Source of the DNA: Diplosphaera chodatii
Taxonomy: Eukaryota > Chlorophyta > Trebouxiophyceae > Prasiolales > Stichococcaceae
Assembly: GCA_032358165.1 (NCBI GenBank)
Contig: JAALGY010000031.1
Location: forward strand, 1,364,001-1,428,000
Length of the DNA: 64,000 nt
Reading direction: 5' to 3'
The notes beneath the pieces are model-generated. The model was not told the origin of the DNA. It did no database searches and worked only from the letters and a program-made list of their open reading frames with translations. This document shows, piece by piece, positions 54,178 through 64,000 of the stretch (position 1 is its first letter; each line of letters starts with the position of its first letter). A program made the position numbers and the translations under genes.

Positions 54178-57100
54178 ATGAAGCCGACCGTGCCGGGATC
54201 AAAGCGCAGAAACCAGAAGGCCTCGCCTAAAAAAGACACCTTGCTCTCCAAGGTAATGATGGCAGTGCCCTCATATGCGGCGCCCAGCGCAGAATGTGTT
54301 TGGTACGCTTTGCCACGGCGTTGGGTGTGACGCAGAAGCTTCCGGGCGGTCAACTACGTCTCACTGCCCTCACGCTGCGTGCATCGTCGTCCGTGACCCA
54401 ACCCAGCGATGCACCCAGGGCGCCCAGCGCTCTGCGGGCCTTGGACGCAGTGTCAAGTAAGTCATGCAGCATGTCCCTGCGCTCACGTATACGCAGCAGC
54501 ATGTCAGTCTCGAACCATATGGGACGACAGAAACTTTGCAGGTATTCAGAGCATTGTCTGTGCTGGGCAGGGGTGCCGGCGCCCACGCTGCAAACGTCGG
54601 AGTGGGTGCAGAAGCATCGGCCACAGAGCCTCACGGACATCGCCGTTGCCAAGAAGAAGGTGCAGGAGGCGCAGCAGTGGCTGGAGCCCTTGAAGGACGG
54701 CGTGCCCAACCCGGCACACCCGCGTGTACTGCTGCTCACAGGTAGGTCATGTGGCTGGCATCTCGACGCACATAGTGCGCCTGACATGACAGATGCATCC
54801 TGTTGTCATCCAGTCAACACGCCTCCACGGCTGATGTTAGTGCACTGCGGCTGGGCAGGGCCACCAGGCTGCGGCAAGACAACCCTTGTTCGGCTGCTGG
54901 CTGAGCACCTCGGGTTTGAACTGTGCGAGTGGCGTCCGTCAGCAAACGTGTCTTGGTCCGAGATACAGCAGGTGCAGTACATAAGGGCATGCCTGCTGAG
55001 CTTGGGTGGCATCATGCTATATGAAGGATATGAGGCTGAATGTCCTAGCAGCAAACGCAGAGTACAGCTACTGCAGAGCTTGGCAAGGCAGCATGCATGC
55101 CCAGTTCTGACTGCTGTCCGATGTAGGGCGGATTGCAGCTTCAGTACACTTCCAAGCTTCGCGAGTTCGAGGACTTTGTCCATCGCGCCAAGCTGCCTGC
55201 GCTCGCTCTGGCACCCTCGACACCGCTGCGGGCTCCAGGCTCCAGCGCCGCAGCAAGCCAGCAACCGTCGACCAGTCAGCCACAGGCGCAGCGGCTGAAA
55301 CTGCTGGTGGTGGAGGACTTGCCCCATGCATCTGGTGCCGACGGCCGCAGCCAGCTCGCAGACGCCCTGCGTGAGTTCGATGTCCGGCTCACTGTTGCCC
55401 ACATGAGGTGGAGCGCCCTGACAGTAATGGCGACTCTGCCTAGGCCAGGTGGCCAAACAGAGGCATTCCTGTGGCAGGAGATCTGGCGAGCACAGTCCAC
55501 ATGCCGGCGGTGGTCATGGCCACCGAGTCCACGGGGTCGGGGCGCGCAGAGGACGCTGACAGCGCGTCTGGCGGCTGGCACGGCCTGCACAAGGTAGCCC
55601 CCGAGAGCATGTGACCACCCAGGTTGATGCACTTGTCCACTAATGACCAAGGCGGTTCTGCAGGCAGTGCTGCACGCTGCGTGCAGCCATCGGCTCTGGC
55701 GTCCCAATGGACATCTGACAACAATCACTCGCAGGACCTGATAGCGGCCCTGGAGTCGAGCCATGTGCGCCAGCTGCACCTTAACCCAGTCACTGCAGCC
55801 GCAACAGCCAGCTGCCTCAAGGGCATCGCGGCCGCGGAGTCACGGGAGCTGGCGCCCGCAGAGGCCAAGCAGCTGGCAGCCGCGTCCGCTGGCGACCTGC
55901 GTACCGCCATTGGCATGCTGCAGATGCTGCTGTGTGGATCAGCGCCCGTGGCGCAGGCAAAGAGTCGCAAGGTCGGGATCCGCAGGGACTTGCCCCATTG
56001 CAGTGTCAGTTTTATGCTGCAGTATTGGTAATGCACGCATCCAACACCACCTTCAATACCCGTCCCTGCAAAACGTGGTAAAACTTACTGCATGCTGCAG
56101 GGTGCCGCCGCCAAGCGCAAACGTGCTGGAAGCGCCGCTGCAGCAGAGCCTGCTGTGCGGCCCTTTGCCTTTACAGGGCGCGATCAGGTGCCTACCTGTA
56201 TGATCTGCATTCATTGGCTTCAACTCAGCTGACATCATAGGCGTACGCTTTTGAGCCGCAACAGTGCGCATGCAGGGGTTGACGCTGTTCCATGCACTCG
56301 GCAAGCTGCTGTACAACAAGCGCATTGAGGCAGACGGCCCGGCACAGCCATCAGGCACGGCATCCCAACCAGCAGCCGGGGTGGCACACCAAACAGCAGG
56401 CGCCGCTGCGATGTCCAGTCAGCCACCAGCAGTGTTTGGCCAGCCCTTTGGCGGCATCAGCTCCAGGGGCTCAGCCAGCCAGCCGGCACTCGGGGCATCT
56501 GTGCCGTATGCGTTGCTCAGTGCGCATCGGGATGCCGCCACCAGCAACAATGCTGGGCTGTCTGAACCTGTAGCCTCAGCGCCGCTGCAGCAGCAATCGC
56601 AGCAGTTAGCTGCACAGCTCGATGTTATCGACCTGACCGCTGGCCTGGCTGACGAGCCCATGGCAGATGCAGCAAAGCCCAAGCTGCCAGACGTTGATGG
56701 CAGGTACGCCGTGAGCAAGACGATCTGATGACGAATTGTTGCAACCGGATGACCGCTGTGATGATGGCAACCTGTTTGCGTGAGGCTCCTTGGCAGTTGC
56801 TGCCATGCAGGTACTTGCGCCTGCCGCTGCAGTGCACCCCGGAGGCGGTGCTGATGCAAACCGGCCTAGAGGCACCCTCTGTGACGGCATTTCTGCATGA
56901 GAACATGCCGGACTTCATTGCAGACGACGGCGTGGACTCAGCAGCGGACGTTCTTGGCTACATCAGCACCTCAGGCATGCACACTCAGGTTTATATGTAC
57001 ACATGGCCAGCAATCTTGCACGGTGCTGCGACATCGTACCCTGAGGCATCAACACCGTACAAAGCATGCAAGTTGTCGCTCAACATTGTCGTTTGCTGGG

Positions 57101-57881
57101 ATACAGATTGGCTTACGGCTTTCAGGCGCAATGACCAGGCAGCTACAGGCGCAGCTGAGGTCGATGAATATGCTGTCACCTCCATGGCCGACAGCATTGC
57201 TGCGCTTGTTGCTGCCCGCGGCATGCTGTATGGCAATGTGCACCAGGCGCCACGCAGGTGACCATCTTCTGATGAGCTGATTACACCCCCTGCTGCCTGT
57301 AGATTCTATTTCCTTGGTGGGTGTTTTCTCGGCTATCACAGACGGAAGCCTGCTGTGTAAACACCTTGTTTCTTGTGCAGGTTCATGCAGATGCGAGCGC
57401 CGATTCTGTACGTCATGCAGCGGGGGCTGACCGCCAACAGTGCACAACTGGCAGCCATGGCAGAATCCATGTACAGCACCAACAGCTTGATAGGGTACTT
57501 CACTGCACTCTACGTACTTATTGTCAGTGTTAAGGCACACGACTCGCCCCACCAATGCTTGCATGATCACTTGATGGTACCTTGCTTTCCCGAAAGTGTC
57601 AGTGCCAGGCAGACCAAAGGTATTCAAGGTGGGTACACTGCAGGCTGGGTGCTGGCGCGGCAGCAGCACAGGTCATGCCCTTCGTGCGGGCGCTCGCCGC
57701 TGCGGCACCCCGTTCACACGCCGGCGCGCTCGGCCCCGCGCGCTGGCAGCGCCTGTGGCAGGGCCGGCTGGTGGAGGACAGGCACAGCTCAGGTGGAGCG
57801 GCGGCGGCGACGGTGCGGTGGCAGGATGGGGACGCCAGTGATGGCGCAGATGAGGACGGTGATGCCATTGAGATGGTGTGA
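54178..57881 (+). CDS. RAD17: Checkpoint clamp-loader subunit RAD17
   Basis: RAD17 with RFC2-5 loads the 9-1-1 checkpoint clamp onto damaged DNA. Exons are 54178-54252, 54336-54456, 54571-54741, 54859-54971, 55145-55370, 55478-55593, 55735-55971, 56101-56187, 56276-56703, 56811-56988, 57139-57257, 57381-57494 and 57644-57881, in frame to 740 residues. A basic N-terminus (SKRRNQKASPKK) precedes WVQKHRPQSLTDIAVAKKKV. Walker A is GPPGCGKTT, split over two exons. Then FELCEWRPSANVSW, KLLVVEDLPHASG (Walker B region), HMPAVVMATEST and LNPVTAAATASCL. An alga-type Ala/Gln-rich insert fills exon 9. The C-terminal part has FLHENMPDFIADDGVDSAAD. The acidic tail resembles the RAD17 end that contacts RAD9. 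The junction at 56988/57139 has a GC-donor alternative. Confidence 0.92.
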
Positions 57882-58270
57882 GCGTCTGGCAGGCGGCATG
57901 TGGTGTGCACAGACCGAGTGACGCATGGAATCCCGGATAGGCACGGCCACGGGTCATGTCATGGTCACTTCAGCTGTTCCAACAGTTGCTTACAAGCAAA
58001 CCTGTACAAGCTTAGCACGTCAGTTTCTAGGAATGCTACAACGTACAAGGGCATTTGGTGTTGCGCAAGGAGCAGCAGAAGCAGCAGCAGTTCAAACCAG
58101 ACCCAGGTGACAGAGCCTCCTAACCCCAAGCGCGCACAAACACCTGTCGTTACCAGCCGCCCCCATAGCCAACGTGACGGATCGTGGTCTCTCAAGTCAA
58201 TGCTCGAAATTGCATCCTGTGCCTCAATCCCTTGTGTCCCGTGCGCTCTCTGACTAACGAGGCAGGTCAT
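57882..58270. other. Tail-to-tail gap between RAD17 and TPR genes
   Basis: About 390 bp separate convergent stop codons and should hold both 3' untranslated regions. It contains an AGCAGCAG-type run near 58070-58090. No exon was seen. Confidence 0.4.
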
Positions 58271-59962
58271 TCATCGGCCTGCGCTGTAGATGGCTAGGCC
58301 GACGCCCAGGATACCGCCAGCCCACCACACATAGCGGTTCCGCGTCCACTTTGGAGGCGTGTAGTTATCCCAAAACTGCTCCTCCAGCGACTTCTTTCGC
58401 TTTTTGTCCATGACCGCCGTCGGCACAGGCGGCCGCACATACCGCCGTCCTGGCACCCTGCATGTATGAGCCCTTTCCCTGTCTCTGCTTCTGGCTAGAT
58501 GATGGATTGTACTGAAGCACTCAACGACACAGGAACAGCCGTCCACACAAGCAATGTCTCATTCAGTGCAGCAGAATGTGAGACAGCGCACTTCTTGCGC
58601 TCTTCAATCTGCAGGACGGGAATCTTGACGACCTCGTCCGGCCCGCGCTTCAGCTTTGGCGCTTGCAGAATGAAGCGCAGGTTGTACGCCTGCTGCTGCA
58701 CCTTCTTCAACGGATGTGTCTCCTCAATCTGCAGCGGGAGGAACCGCAAATGACACCACGACCCCTTCAATGTCTGCCATGGTGAACACAATGCATGGCA
58801 TTTGGGAAGAGAACAGGTCACCACTCACCTTTTTGTACAGGTCGATGCAATCTGCATCACGTCCAACTGCCTGCAAGCCGCAGCACACCGACAGTCAGCG
58901 CCATATGACGCTGCACAGGCCTTGCGTCTGGCAGGGCTGCAGCCACTGCAGACCGCACCTGGTATGCCAGTGCCAGCCACAGCTGGATGTCACCCCCTAG
59001 CCTGCTCATCCACCCCTCCTCATTCAGCGCCTTCTCAAAGTACCTCACAGAGTCCTGATACCGCCCCTTCTCATACGCTCGCTTCCCTGCGACAGCACCC
59101 ACCAGCAAATAGACCAAGTGTACATTGCTGCATGTCATGCGTGCACGTCTTCGCTCAGGATCGTTACTGCAGCACCTGTGCATAAACACGAACCACTGCC
59201 CAAGCCCACCTAGGTTGAATATGCCGCTGCGGGCCTCCTCTTCTGCACGCTGTTGTTCTTGTTCCTGGTCATTGCAGCAGGTGTAATGAGTTGGAATGAG
59301 ATTCGCTATTTGTGAAGGGGGAAAACCGTTGAAACAGGAATATTAATCTATGAAGAAAGCAAGACAAGATTTTACAGGTTGGACCATGTGAGAGTTGCAT
59401 ATGTTGGACTCCAGGGTGAAGGAACGAGCGCCAAAAGGCGCAGCGCACCTGCTTCAGCTTGGCGCTGAGCTTGTCCTTGTACTTCTCCTGCACCTCGGAG
59501 AGTGGCCCTTCGAAGCCCAGCTCCTCGAGGCCGTGCTGCTCCTGCTCGCCATCAGAGTCCTCCTCCTCCTCCTCCTCACCAGGGCCATCCCCGGCTGCGG
59601 GGCTGACCGCCTGCCGGATCTCCTGATTGTCCGACGCCTCTCCTGCAGATGCGGCGCGCCATGCTGATCAGCCAGTGCTGATTCGTATCGAACGCTCTTA
59701 CCACCTCGTCGTATACTGCTGACAGAGCGTGCTGCGCTGCCGCACCTTTGTAGAGCTCGGCGCTCTGGCCCGGCTGCGGCTGCCTGTCGCTGTCCGCAGC
59801 TCTGCACACCTGCGACCCTCTGCAACGCTGTGATCTCCGTAGTTCGAATGGTCGAGGATGCGTCTGCTTGTGCAGCACACGCGGACTGCACGCCTGGTGG
59901 CACAGATGAAGCGGTGATGGGTGCACGGCGCAGCCTGTGTCAGGTGTCAGTGCTGCTCGCAT
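58271..59962 (-). CDS. TPR protein with C-terminal membrane anchor, plastid type
   Basis: This protein resembles, from memory, the plant chloroplast TPR protein At1g78915; its molecular role is not established. Exons are 59962-59702, 59637-59449, 59264-59210, 59086-58959, 58870-58829, 58728-58592 and 58457-58271, in frame to 332 residues. Residues 1-60 are a His/Arg/Ser-rich leader. An acidic run of glutamates (about residues 107-115) precedes a coiled-coil-like EKYKDKLSAKLKQEQEQQRAEEEAR. TPR helices follow: GKRAYEKGRYQDSVRYFEKAL, QLWLALAYQAVGRDADCIDLYKK and QQQAYNLRFILQAPKLKRG. The C-terminus ends in a single span (WAGGILGVGLAIYSAG), so it is likely tail-anchored. The first intron (64 nt) is short for this window and is the least certain join. 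Confidence 0.82.
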
Positions 59963-60333
59963 GGCCGACCGTGGTTGATGCACCGCAAACAACGGCGCAG
60001 AGCACTAGCTTGCGCGCTTGCAGACGTCCACTGCGTATATGGGCTGTGCACCTGTGCTGCTGTCATGTGCATTTGCAATTTCAGGAGCATGCAAGGTGCG
60101 AGCATTTCACTCTAGGGGATGATTGCGTGATGTCGGAACTGCAGGGGCATGGTGACCCCGCCCCACTTGCATCCTGCGCATCACAACGACTTGCGTGTGC
60201 TCAGTGGCGTCCTTGAATGCACTACGAATGATCCTCCAGGTGGCAGGTGCGCATGCGCGGAAGGCGGCGCCCGCGCAAACGCATGCATGACTGCTGTGTC
60301 CAGATGTGTCAATAGAGTCGGCTGACCTGGATC
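59963..60333. promoter_or_regulatory. Divergent upstream region of TPR and DHX37 genes
   Basis: About 370 bp lie between two head-to-head start codons and should hold both promoters. The TPR frame stays open a little upstream of 59962 but offers no ATG. Confidence 0.4.
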
Positions 60334-63300
60334 ATGGGACAGCCACACAAGAAGTCGAAGCGTGCCCGCAAGGAACGCGATAAGAACTCGCTCCGCCAGA
60401 AAAGGCCGCGCACCGATGTGGTCGGCTCAGCAGCTGCTCCACTGCTGGATGCAGACTTGACAGAACAGTGAGCAACTCCATGGTCATACAACTGCCTGCT
60501 TGCGTTGCTTCTACGCATATGATATGAACCGTGTGTGCCCTTCACACGCTACTGCATCGCCATCCAGGCATGACGCCGACGGCAGCAACGCGCTCGTCAT
60601 GCCAGCGCGGCATGGAGCAGAGGTGCAGTCCTTGGAGCTGGTCAGCATGTCGCGCCGACTGTACCATGTCCATGGAGTTCCTTTGTTTGTGCTGAGCCCA
60701 ACACATGGGACTCCCTTGCTGAAGCACTATCAGGAGGTGGCGGCTGTGACTCCCCAGGGTGTGGCCACAAAGCCTGAGGCAGCGGCAGCGCAGCCGCCGC
60801 CCAAGCTGTCCAAGGCCGCGCGCCGCAAGGTCGCGCAGCTGCAGCGCGACAAGGAGGCCCGCGCGCAGCGCACCGGGGTGCTGGCCGCCCTGTCAGAGAG
60901 TGCAATCCCTGCGGACCAGGTCAGCTTGACAGACGTGGTGCCAATGAACTCCCTACGTCACGTGTTCTGCAATTTTGCTATTCTGCGTGTCACATTGTTT
61001 GCTTTGCTGCTCTGGGCGGGCTGCACGGCGACGGGACCATCTGCTGTGCAGGCGGCGCTGCTGCGGGGCACGGCGCAGCGGGGGCAGCGGCCCACCAAGC
61101 GGCAGCGGCTGCGGCAGGAGCTGCTGGCACAGCGCCTCGGTGTGGCGCTGCAGGTGGGCAGCGCGCCCCCTCTGGCCGCACAGGGGCCAGCACTCATCAC
61201 GGGAGCAGCCTTGCGATGTTTTCAGGGGGACTCGGCTAGCCGGCATGAGTGAACCTGCACAATGCAGATCGACAGCTGCAGCGTCTGCATGGCTGCAGGG
61301 TGAGCTGCAAGTGCAGCGCATCGGTAGTGAACATGCAGAGGCCTGAACAACAGGGTGTGCTCAACGCAGGGCGGCGGTGCTGGCGGTGCGGGACTGGAGG
61401 TGGACAGGCGGCTGCCGGAGCAGGAGGGTGGGTCAGATGCGTCAGATTCTGCCGAGGCGGCAGCCAGCAGGCACGCGCCGCAGCGCAACGGCGGGCAGCC
61501 GCAGGCAGGTGGGCAGACTGCAGGGCGCGGGCGGCAAGACAGCGGCGACAGTGGCAACAGCAGCTCAGATGCAGAGGAGGCACCGCCTGGCAGGCAAGTG
61601 TGTACTTGGGCAAGACGCTCCTGGTCGGCCCGTCACATCATGTCAGCAGCACGAATGGAACGTTCACCTCAGCTTGCCTGCGCAACAGACACCCTCGTCG
61701 TCAAACACTTCCTGTGACGGTTGCCTGCAGGGGCGCGCCGCTGCCCCTGCCGGCACCCACGCCCCCACGGCAGCTGTCCCCCGAGGAGCAGCGCACGGCA
61801 CTGGAGGCCCTGCGGAAGGAGCTGGGCCTGACAGGTGGCCACACTGCAGACTCATGTGTGTGCACATATTCTGCAGTGCCCCTGGCCCTGCTCATGCGAC
61901 CTGGATTGGACCCAGTGTCTGGCCAAGCTTCCATTGATCCGACTCCTACCTGTTCCCATGGCCGCAGATGATGCCCCGACCGCTGCCGTGCAGCCGGTGG
62001 CACAGCCAGCTGGCCGTGCCCGTGTGATTCAGGTCCAGCGCCCACCAGACATTGCAGAGGCGCGGCAGGTAACAGATCACACGGACCATGGCTGCGAGAC
62101 CTGTCATGGCGCAGTCAATGCAGCAGTCCTGCCACGCTCCACCTCGCCGCTGCTGCAGCCCTGTTGGCGCCATGACGTGCAGGGGCTGCCGATCGTGGGC
62201 ATGGAGCAGGAGGTCATGGAGGCGGTGACGGCGCATGACATCGTGCTGCTGTGCGGCGAGACGGGTTGCGGCAAGACGACCCAGGTGCACCCGCTGCACG
62301 CTTACTGGAGACTGCTTCAGCCCCGCTGGGTCCGCTTGGGCCGAACACCTGATCGTAAGGGAAGCCATGCGGTCCCGTCAGTACGTGGCCGCGTCGTCGC
62401 CGCAGGTGCCGCAGTTCCTGTACGAAGCCGGGTACGGCTGCGCGGGCTTCCCGGAGCGCGCCGGCATGATCGGCGTCACGCAGCCGCGCCGCGTGGCGGC
62501 CGTCAGCACTGCGACGCGGGTGGCGGAGGAGCTGGGCGGCGCCGTGGGCGGCACCGTCGGCTACCAGGTGGTTTTCAGCGACGTGCACCTCACTAGGCAC
62601 TGCTTCTTGCCGACCTCAGTTGCAGAAGATGACTCCAACATGCAATGTGTGTCAGCTCCACTGCTGGTGCTATACTAATGCGAGGAGCAGCGTTGACGTC
62701 GTGCATGCCCGTGCTGATGCTGGTAGGTGCGGTATGACCGGGCGGTGGGCGGCGCGACGGCCATCAAGTTCATGACGGACGGCATCCTGATGAGGGAGGT
62801 GCAGGACGACTTCCTGCTGCGGAAGTACTCGGTCGTCGTCATTGACGAGGCGCACGAGCGGTCCCTCAACACCGACCTGCTGCTCGGTGTGTAGCACTTC
62901 TTCTTCAACAGCAACAGCGGAAAGCTGCTGGACCGGCCCACTGAGCTGTTTTGGCGATGTGCACAATCATCAGAGCATCCTGGTATGCAGCTTGATCGTA
63001 CTGATGTGCTGTGAGCAATGTCGCCCCAGCGCAGGTTCTGCCCGTGGGTGCAGGGCTGCTGTCGCGGGTGGTGCCGCTGCGCCGCAGGCTGGCCGACGCG
63101 GGCGACGGCGCGCCCCTCAAGCTGCTCATCATGTCCGCCACGCTGCGCCTGGAGGACTTTGCCGACAACCGCAGGTGCGCTTCCGGGGCCGCCCGCAGGG
63201 GGACGCGGACAGCGACACGGCCTGTGCTGCGCCACAGCTCGTGCAGCTGAGCCGCTGACGACAAGGACGCCGATGGCAGCCTTGCAAATGGCATCTCGGA

Positions 63301-64000
63301 CGCTGCAGACGTACACATTCAGAAGGCTCACCTCGGTGTACCGACCGTGAACTCGCCCTGCAGGCTGTTCCCGGCGCCGCCGCCGGTGGTGCACGTCCCG
63401 GCGCGCCAGTACCCCGTCACGCTGCACTTTGCGCGGCGCACCGAGCTGCGCGAGTACGTGGGCGCCGCCTTCAAGAAGGTGCCCAGATGCTGTTCATGAC
63501 ACATCTGGGTCTTCTGTCCGGTCTTCCAGTCACGCTTCCTGCATCTTGGCCTGCTCTGTGGTGCCCGGGCCATGCTGTCATTCCGCGTGCCTGAGCTGCC
63601 GCGATGCCTATTCGCGCAAAACAACAGGTGCGGCAGATTCACCGGCAGCTGCCGCCCGGCGGCGTCCTGGTGTTCGTCACGGGCCAGCGGGAGGTGGAGC
63701 ACCTGGTGGCCCGCCTGCGCGTCGCCCTGGCGCCCGCCGCCGCCGCCCCGCCGCCCGCCGCAGGAGCCCCGCCGCCCGCGCCCGCTGACGAGGTGCGCCT
63801 CCCCGCCCGCTGGGCTGGCCCCCCTGCAATGCTGTCCTGCTGCCGGGGGCTGCCATGCGCACCGGGGACTTTGCTGTATGTTGAGGGTGACATTACTGTG
63901 GCGAGCCGGGCGCAGGCCGACGCCGAGGCGGAGCTGGCGGGCGCGGACGCTGCAGAGCGCGACGCCGACGCCAGCGACTTTGCGCTGGATGTTCCTGACC
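60334..64000 (+). CDS. DHX37: DEAH-box RNA helicase DHX37/ECM16 (Dhr1), truncated by window end
   Basis: This helicase unwinds U3 snoRNA from pre-18S rRNA during small-subunit assembly in the nucleolus. Exons seen are 60334-60467, 60568-60622, 60758-60919, 61052-61153, 61370-61593, 61731-61834, 61968-62068, 62183-62284, 62406-62567, 62727-62886, 63054-63174, 63364-63478, 63628-63792 and 63916 onward. The N-terminus is basic ([23 protein letters not shown]) and has the DSNAL-like DGSNALVMP box and LSKAARRKV. The RecA1 domain carries [11 protein letters not shown] (motif I), TQPRRVAAV (Ia), DEAH (II, about residue 422) and [12 protein letters not shown] (III). RecA2 begins with [19 protein letters not shown]. 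The remaining RecA2, WH and OB regions lie beyond the window. Intron 5 begins GCAAGT. Confidence 0.95.
61594..61730 (+). other. GC-AG intron in DHX37
   Basis: The intron starts with GCAAGT after an exon ending CAG and ends in TGCAG. It keeps phase 2 exactly, joining EEAPPG-R to [20 protein letters not shown] is the classic consensus of functional GC donors. Confidence 0.85.

Noticed and set aside
54294..55298. A 334-codon plus-strand reading frame
   Set aside because: It joins RAD17 exons to intron sequence that happens to be open. Walker A and flanking blocks need the spliced model.
1..64000. tRNA, rRNA and transposon signals
   Set aside because: I looked for tRNA T-arm strings, long terminal or inverted repeats and transposase or reverse-transcriptase motifs and found none convincing. 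A tRNAscan-SE, Infernal and RepeatMasker run would settle it.

Overview
The window is nuclear DNA from an intron-rich green alga, most likely a chlorophyte and perhaps a trebouxiophyte. That placement is inference: the genes are plant-like (an AP2-domain factor, a NEOXANTHIN-DEFICIENT 1 homologue, RETICULATA-related and HflX proteins with plastid-type leaders), the DNA is moderately GC-rich, and introns are mostly about 80-200 nt. I rebuilt spliced genes by hand from conserved peptides, splice sites and reading-frame phase. In almost every case all exons join in frame from a start codon to a stop. The result is 20 supported protein-coding genes plus one weak candidate, with roughly 190 introns and only one intronless gene. 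I saw no rRNA or tRNA gene, transposon, CRISPR array or viral gene.

Layout: 0.6-1.9 kb ESF2/ABT1 (+); 2.1-2.8 kb a cysteine-rich CX3C protein (-); 3.4-7.6 kb AP-4 beta adaptin (+); 7.9-10.7 kb a GPR107-type seven-helix protein (+); 11.1-12.8 kb a plastid-type atypical SDR (-); 13.4-16.3 kb an O-fucosyltransferase-like type II membrane protein (+); 17.4-21.9 kb a two-AP2-domain transcription factor (+); 22.7-23.4 kb an intronless plastid cyclophilin (-); 23.8-25.8 kb NXD1 (+); 26.0-33.4 kb CAND1 (-); 34.0-35.1 kb proteasome assembly chaperone 2 (+); 35.5-37.7 kb a RETICULATA-related DUF3411 protein (+); 38.2-40.9 kb HflX GTPase (-); 41.4-42.5 kb a second atypical SDR (+); 42.7-43.7 kb a VOC/glyoxalase-like protein (-); 44.4-45.9 kb a DUF218 membrane protein (+); 46.2-53.6 kb a large unrecognised repeat protein (-); 54.2-57.9 kb RAD17 (+); 58.3-60.0 kb a TPR protein with a C-terminal membrane anchor (-); 60.3 kb to the window edge DHX37/ECM16 helicase (+, truncated).

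Genes mostly alternate in strand, giving head-to-head pairs that share 400-700 bp upstream regions and tail-to-tail pairs with gaps as small as about 170 bp. The genes do not form an operon-like pathway. They are mainly housekeeping: ribosome small-subunit biogenesis (ESF2, DHX37), membrane traffic (AP-4, GPR107), cullin and proteasome control (CAND1, PSMG2), checkpoint loading (RAD17) and plastid functions.

The most novel item is the 46.2-53.6 kb gene. Five consecutive phase-0 exons of 69-75 nt each encode one copy of a roughly 24-residue YDPLFH-type repeat. A second region follows with about ten [RK]-aromatic-[DN] motifs, behind a plastid-like leader and a membrane span. A second general observation is an unusual number of well-supported GC-AG introns.
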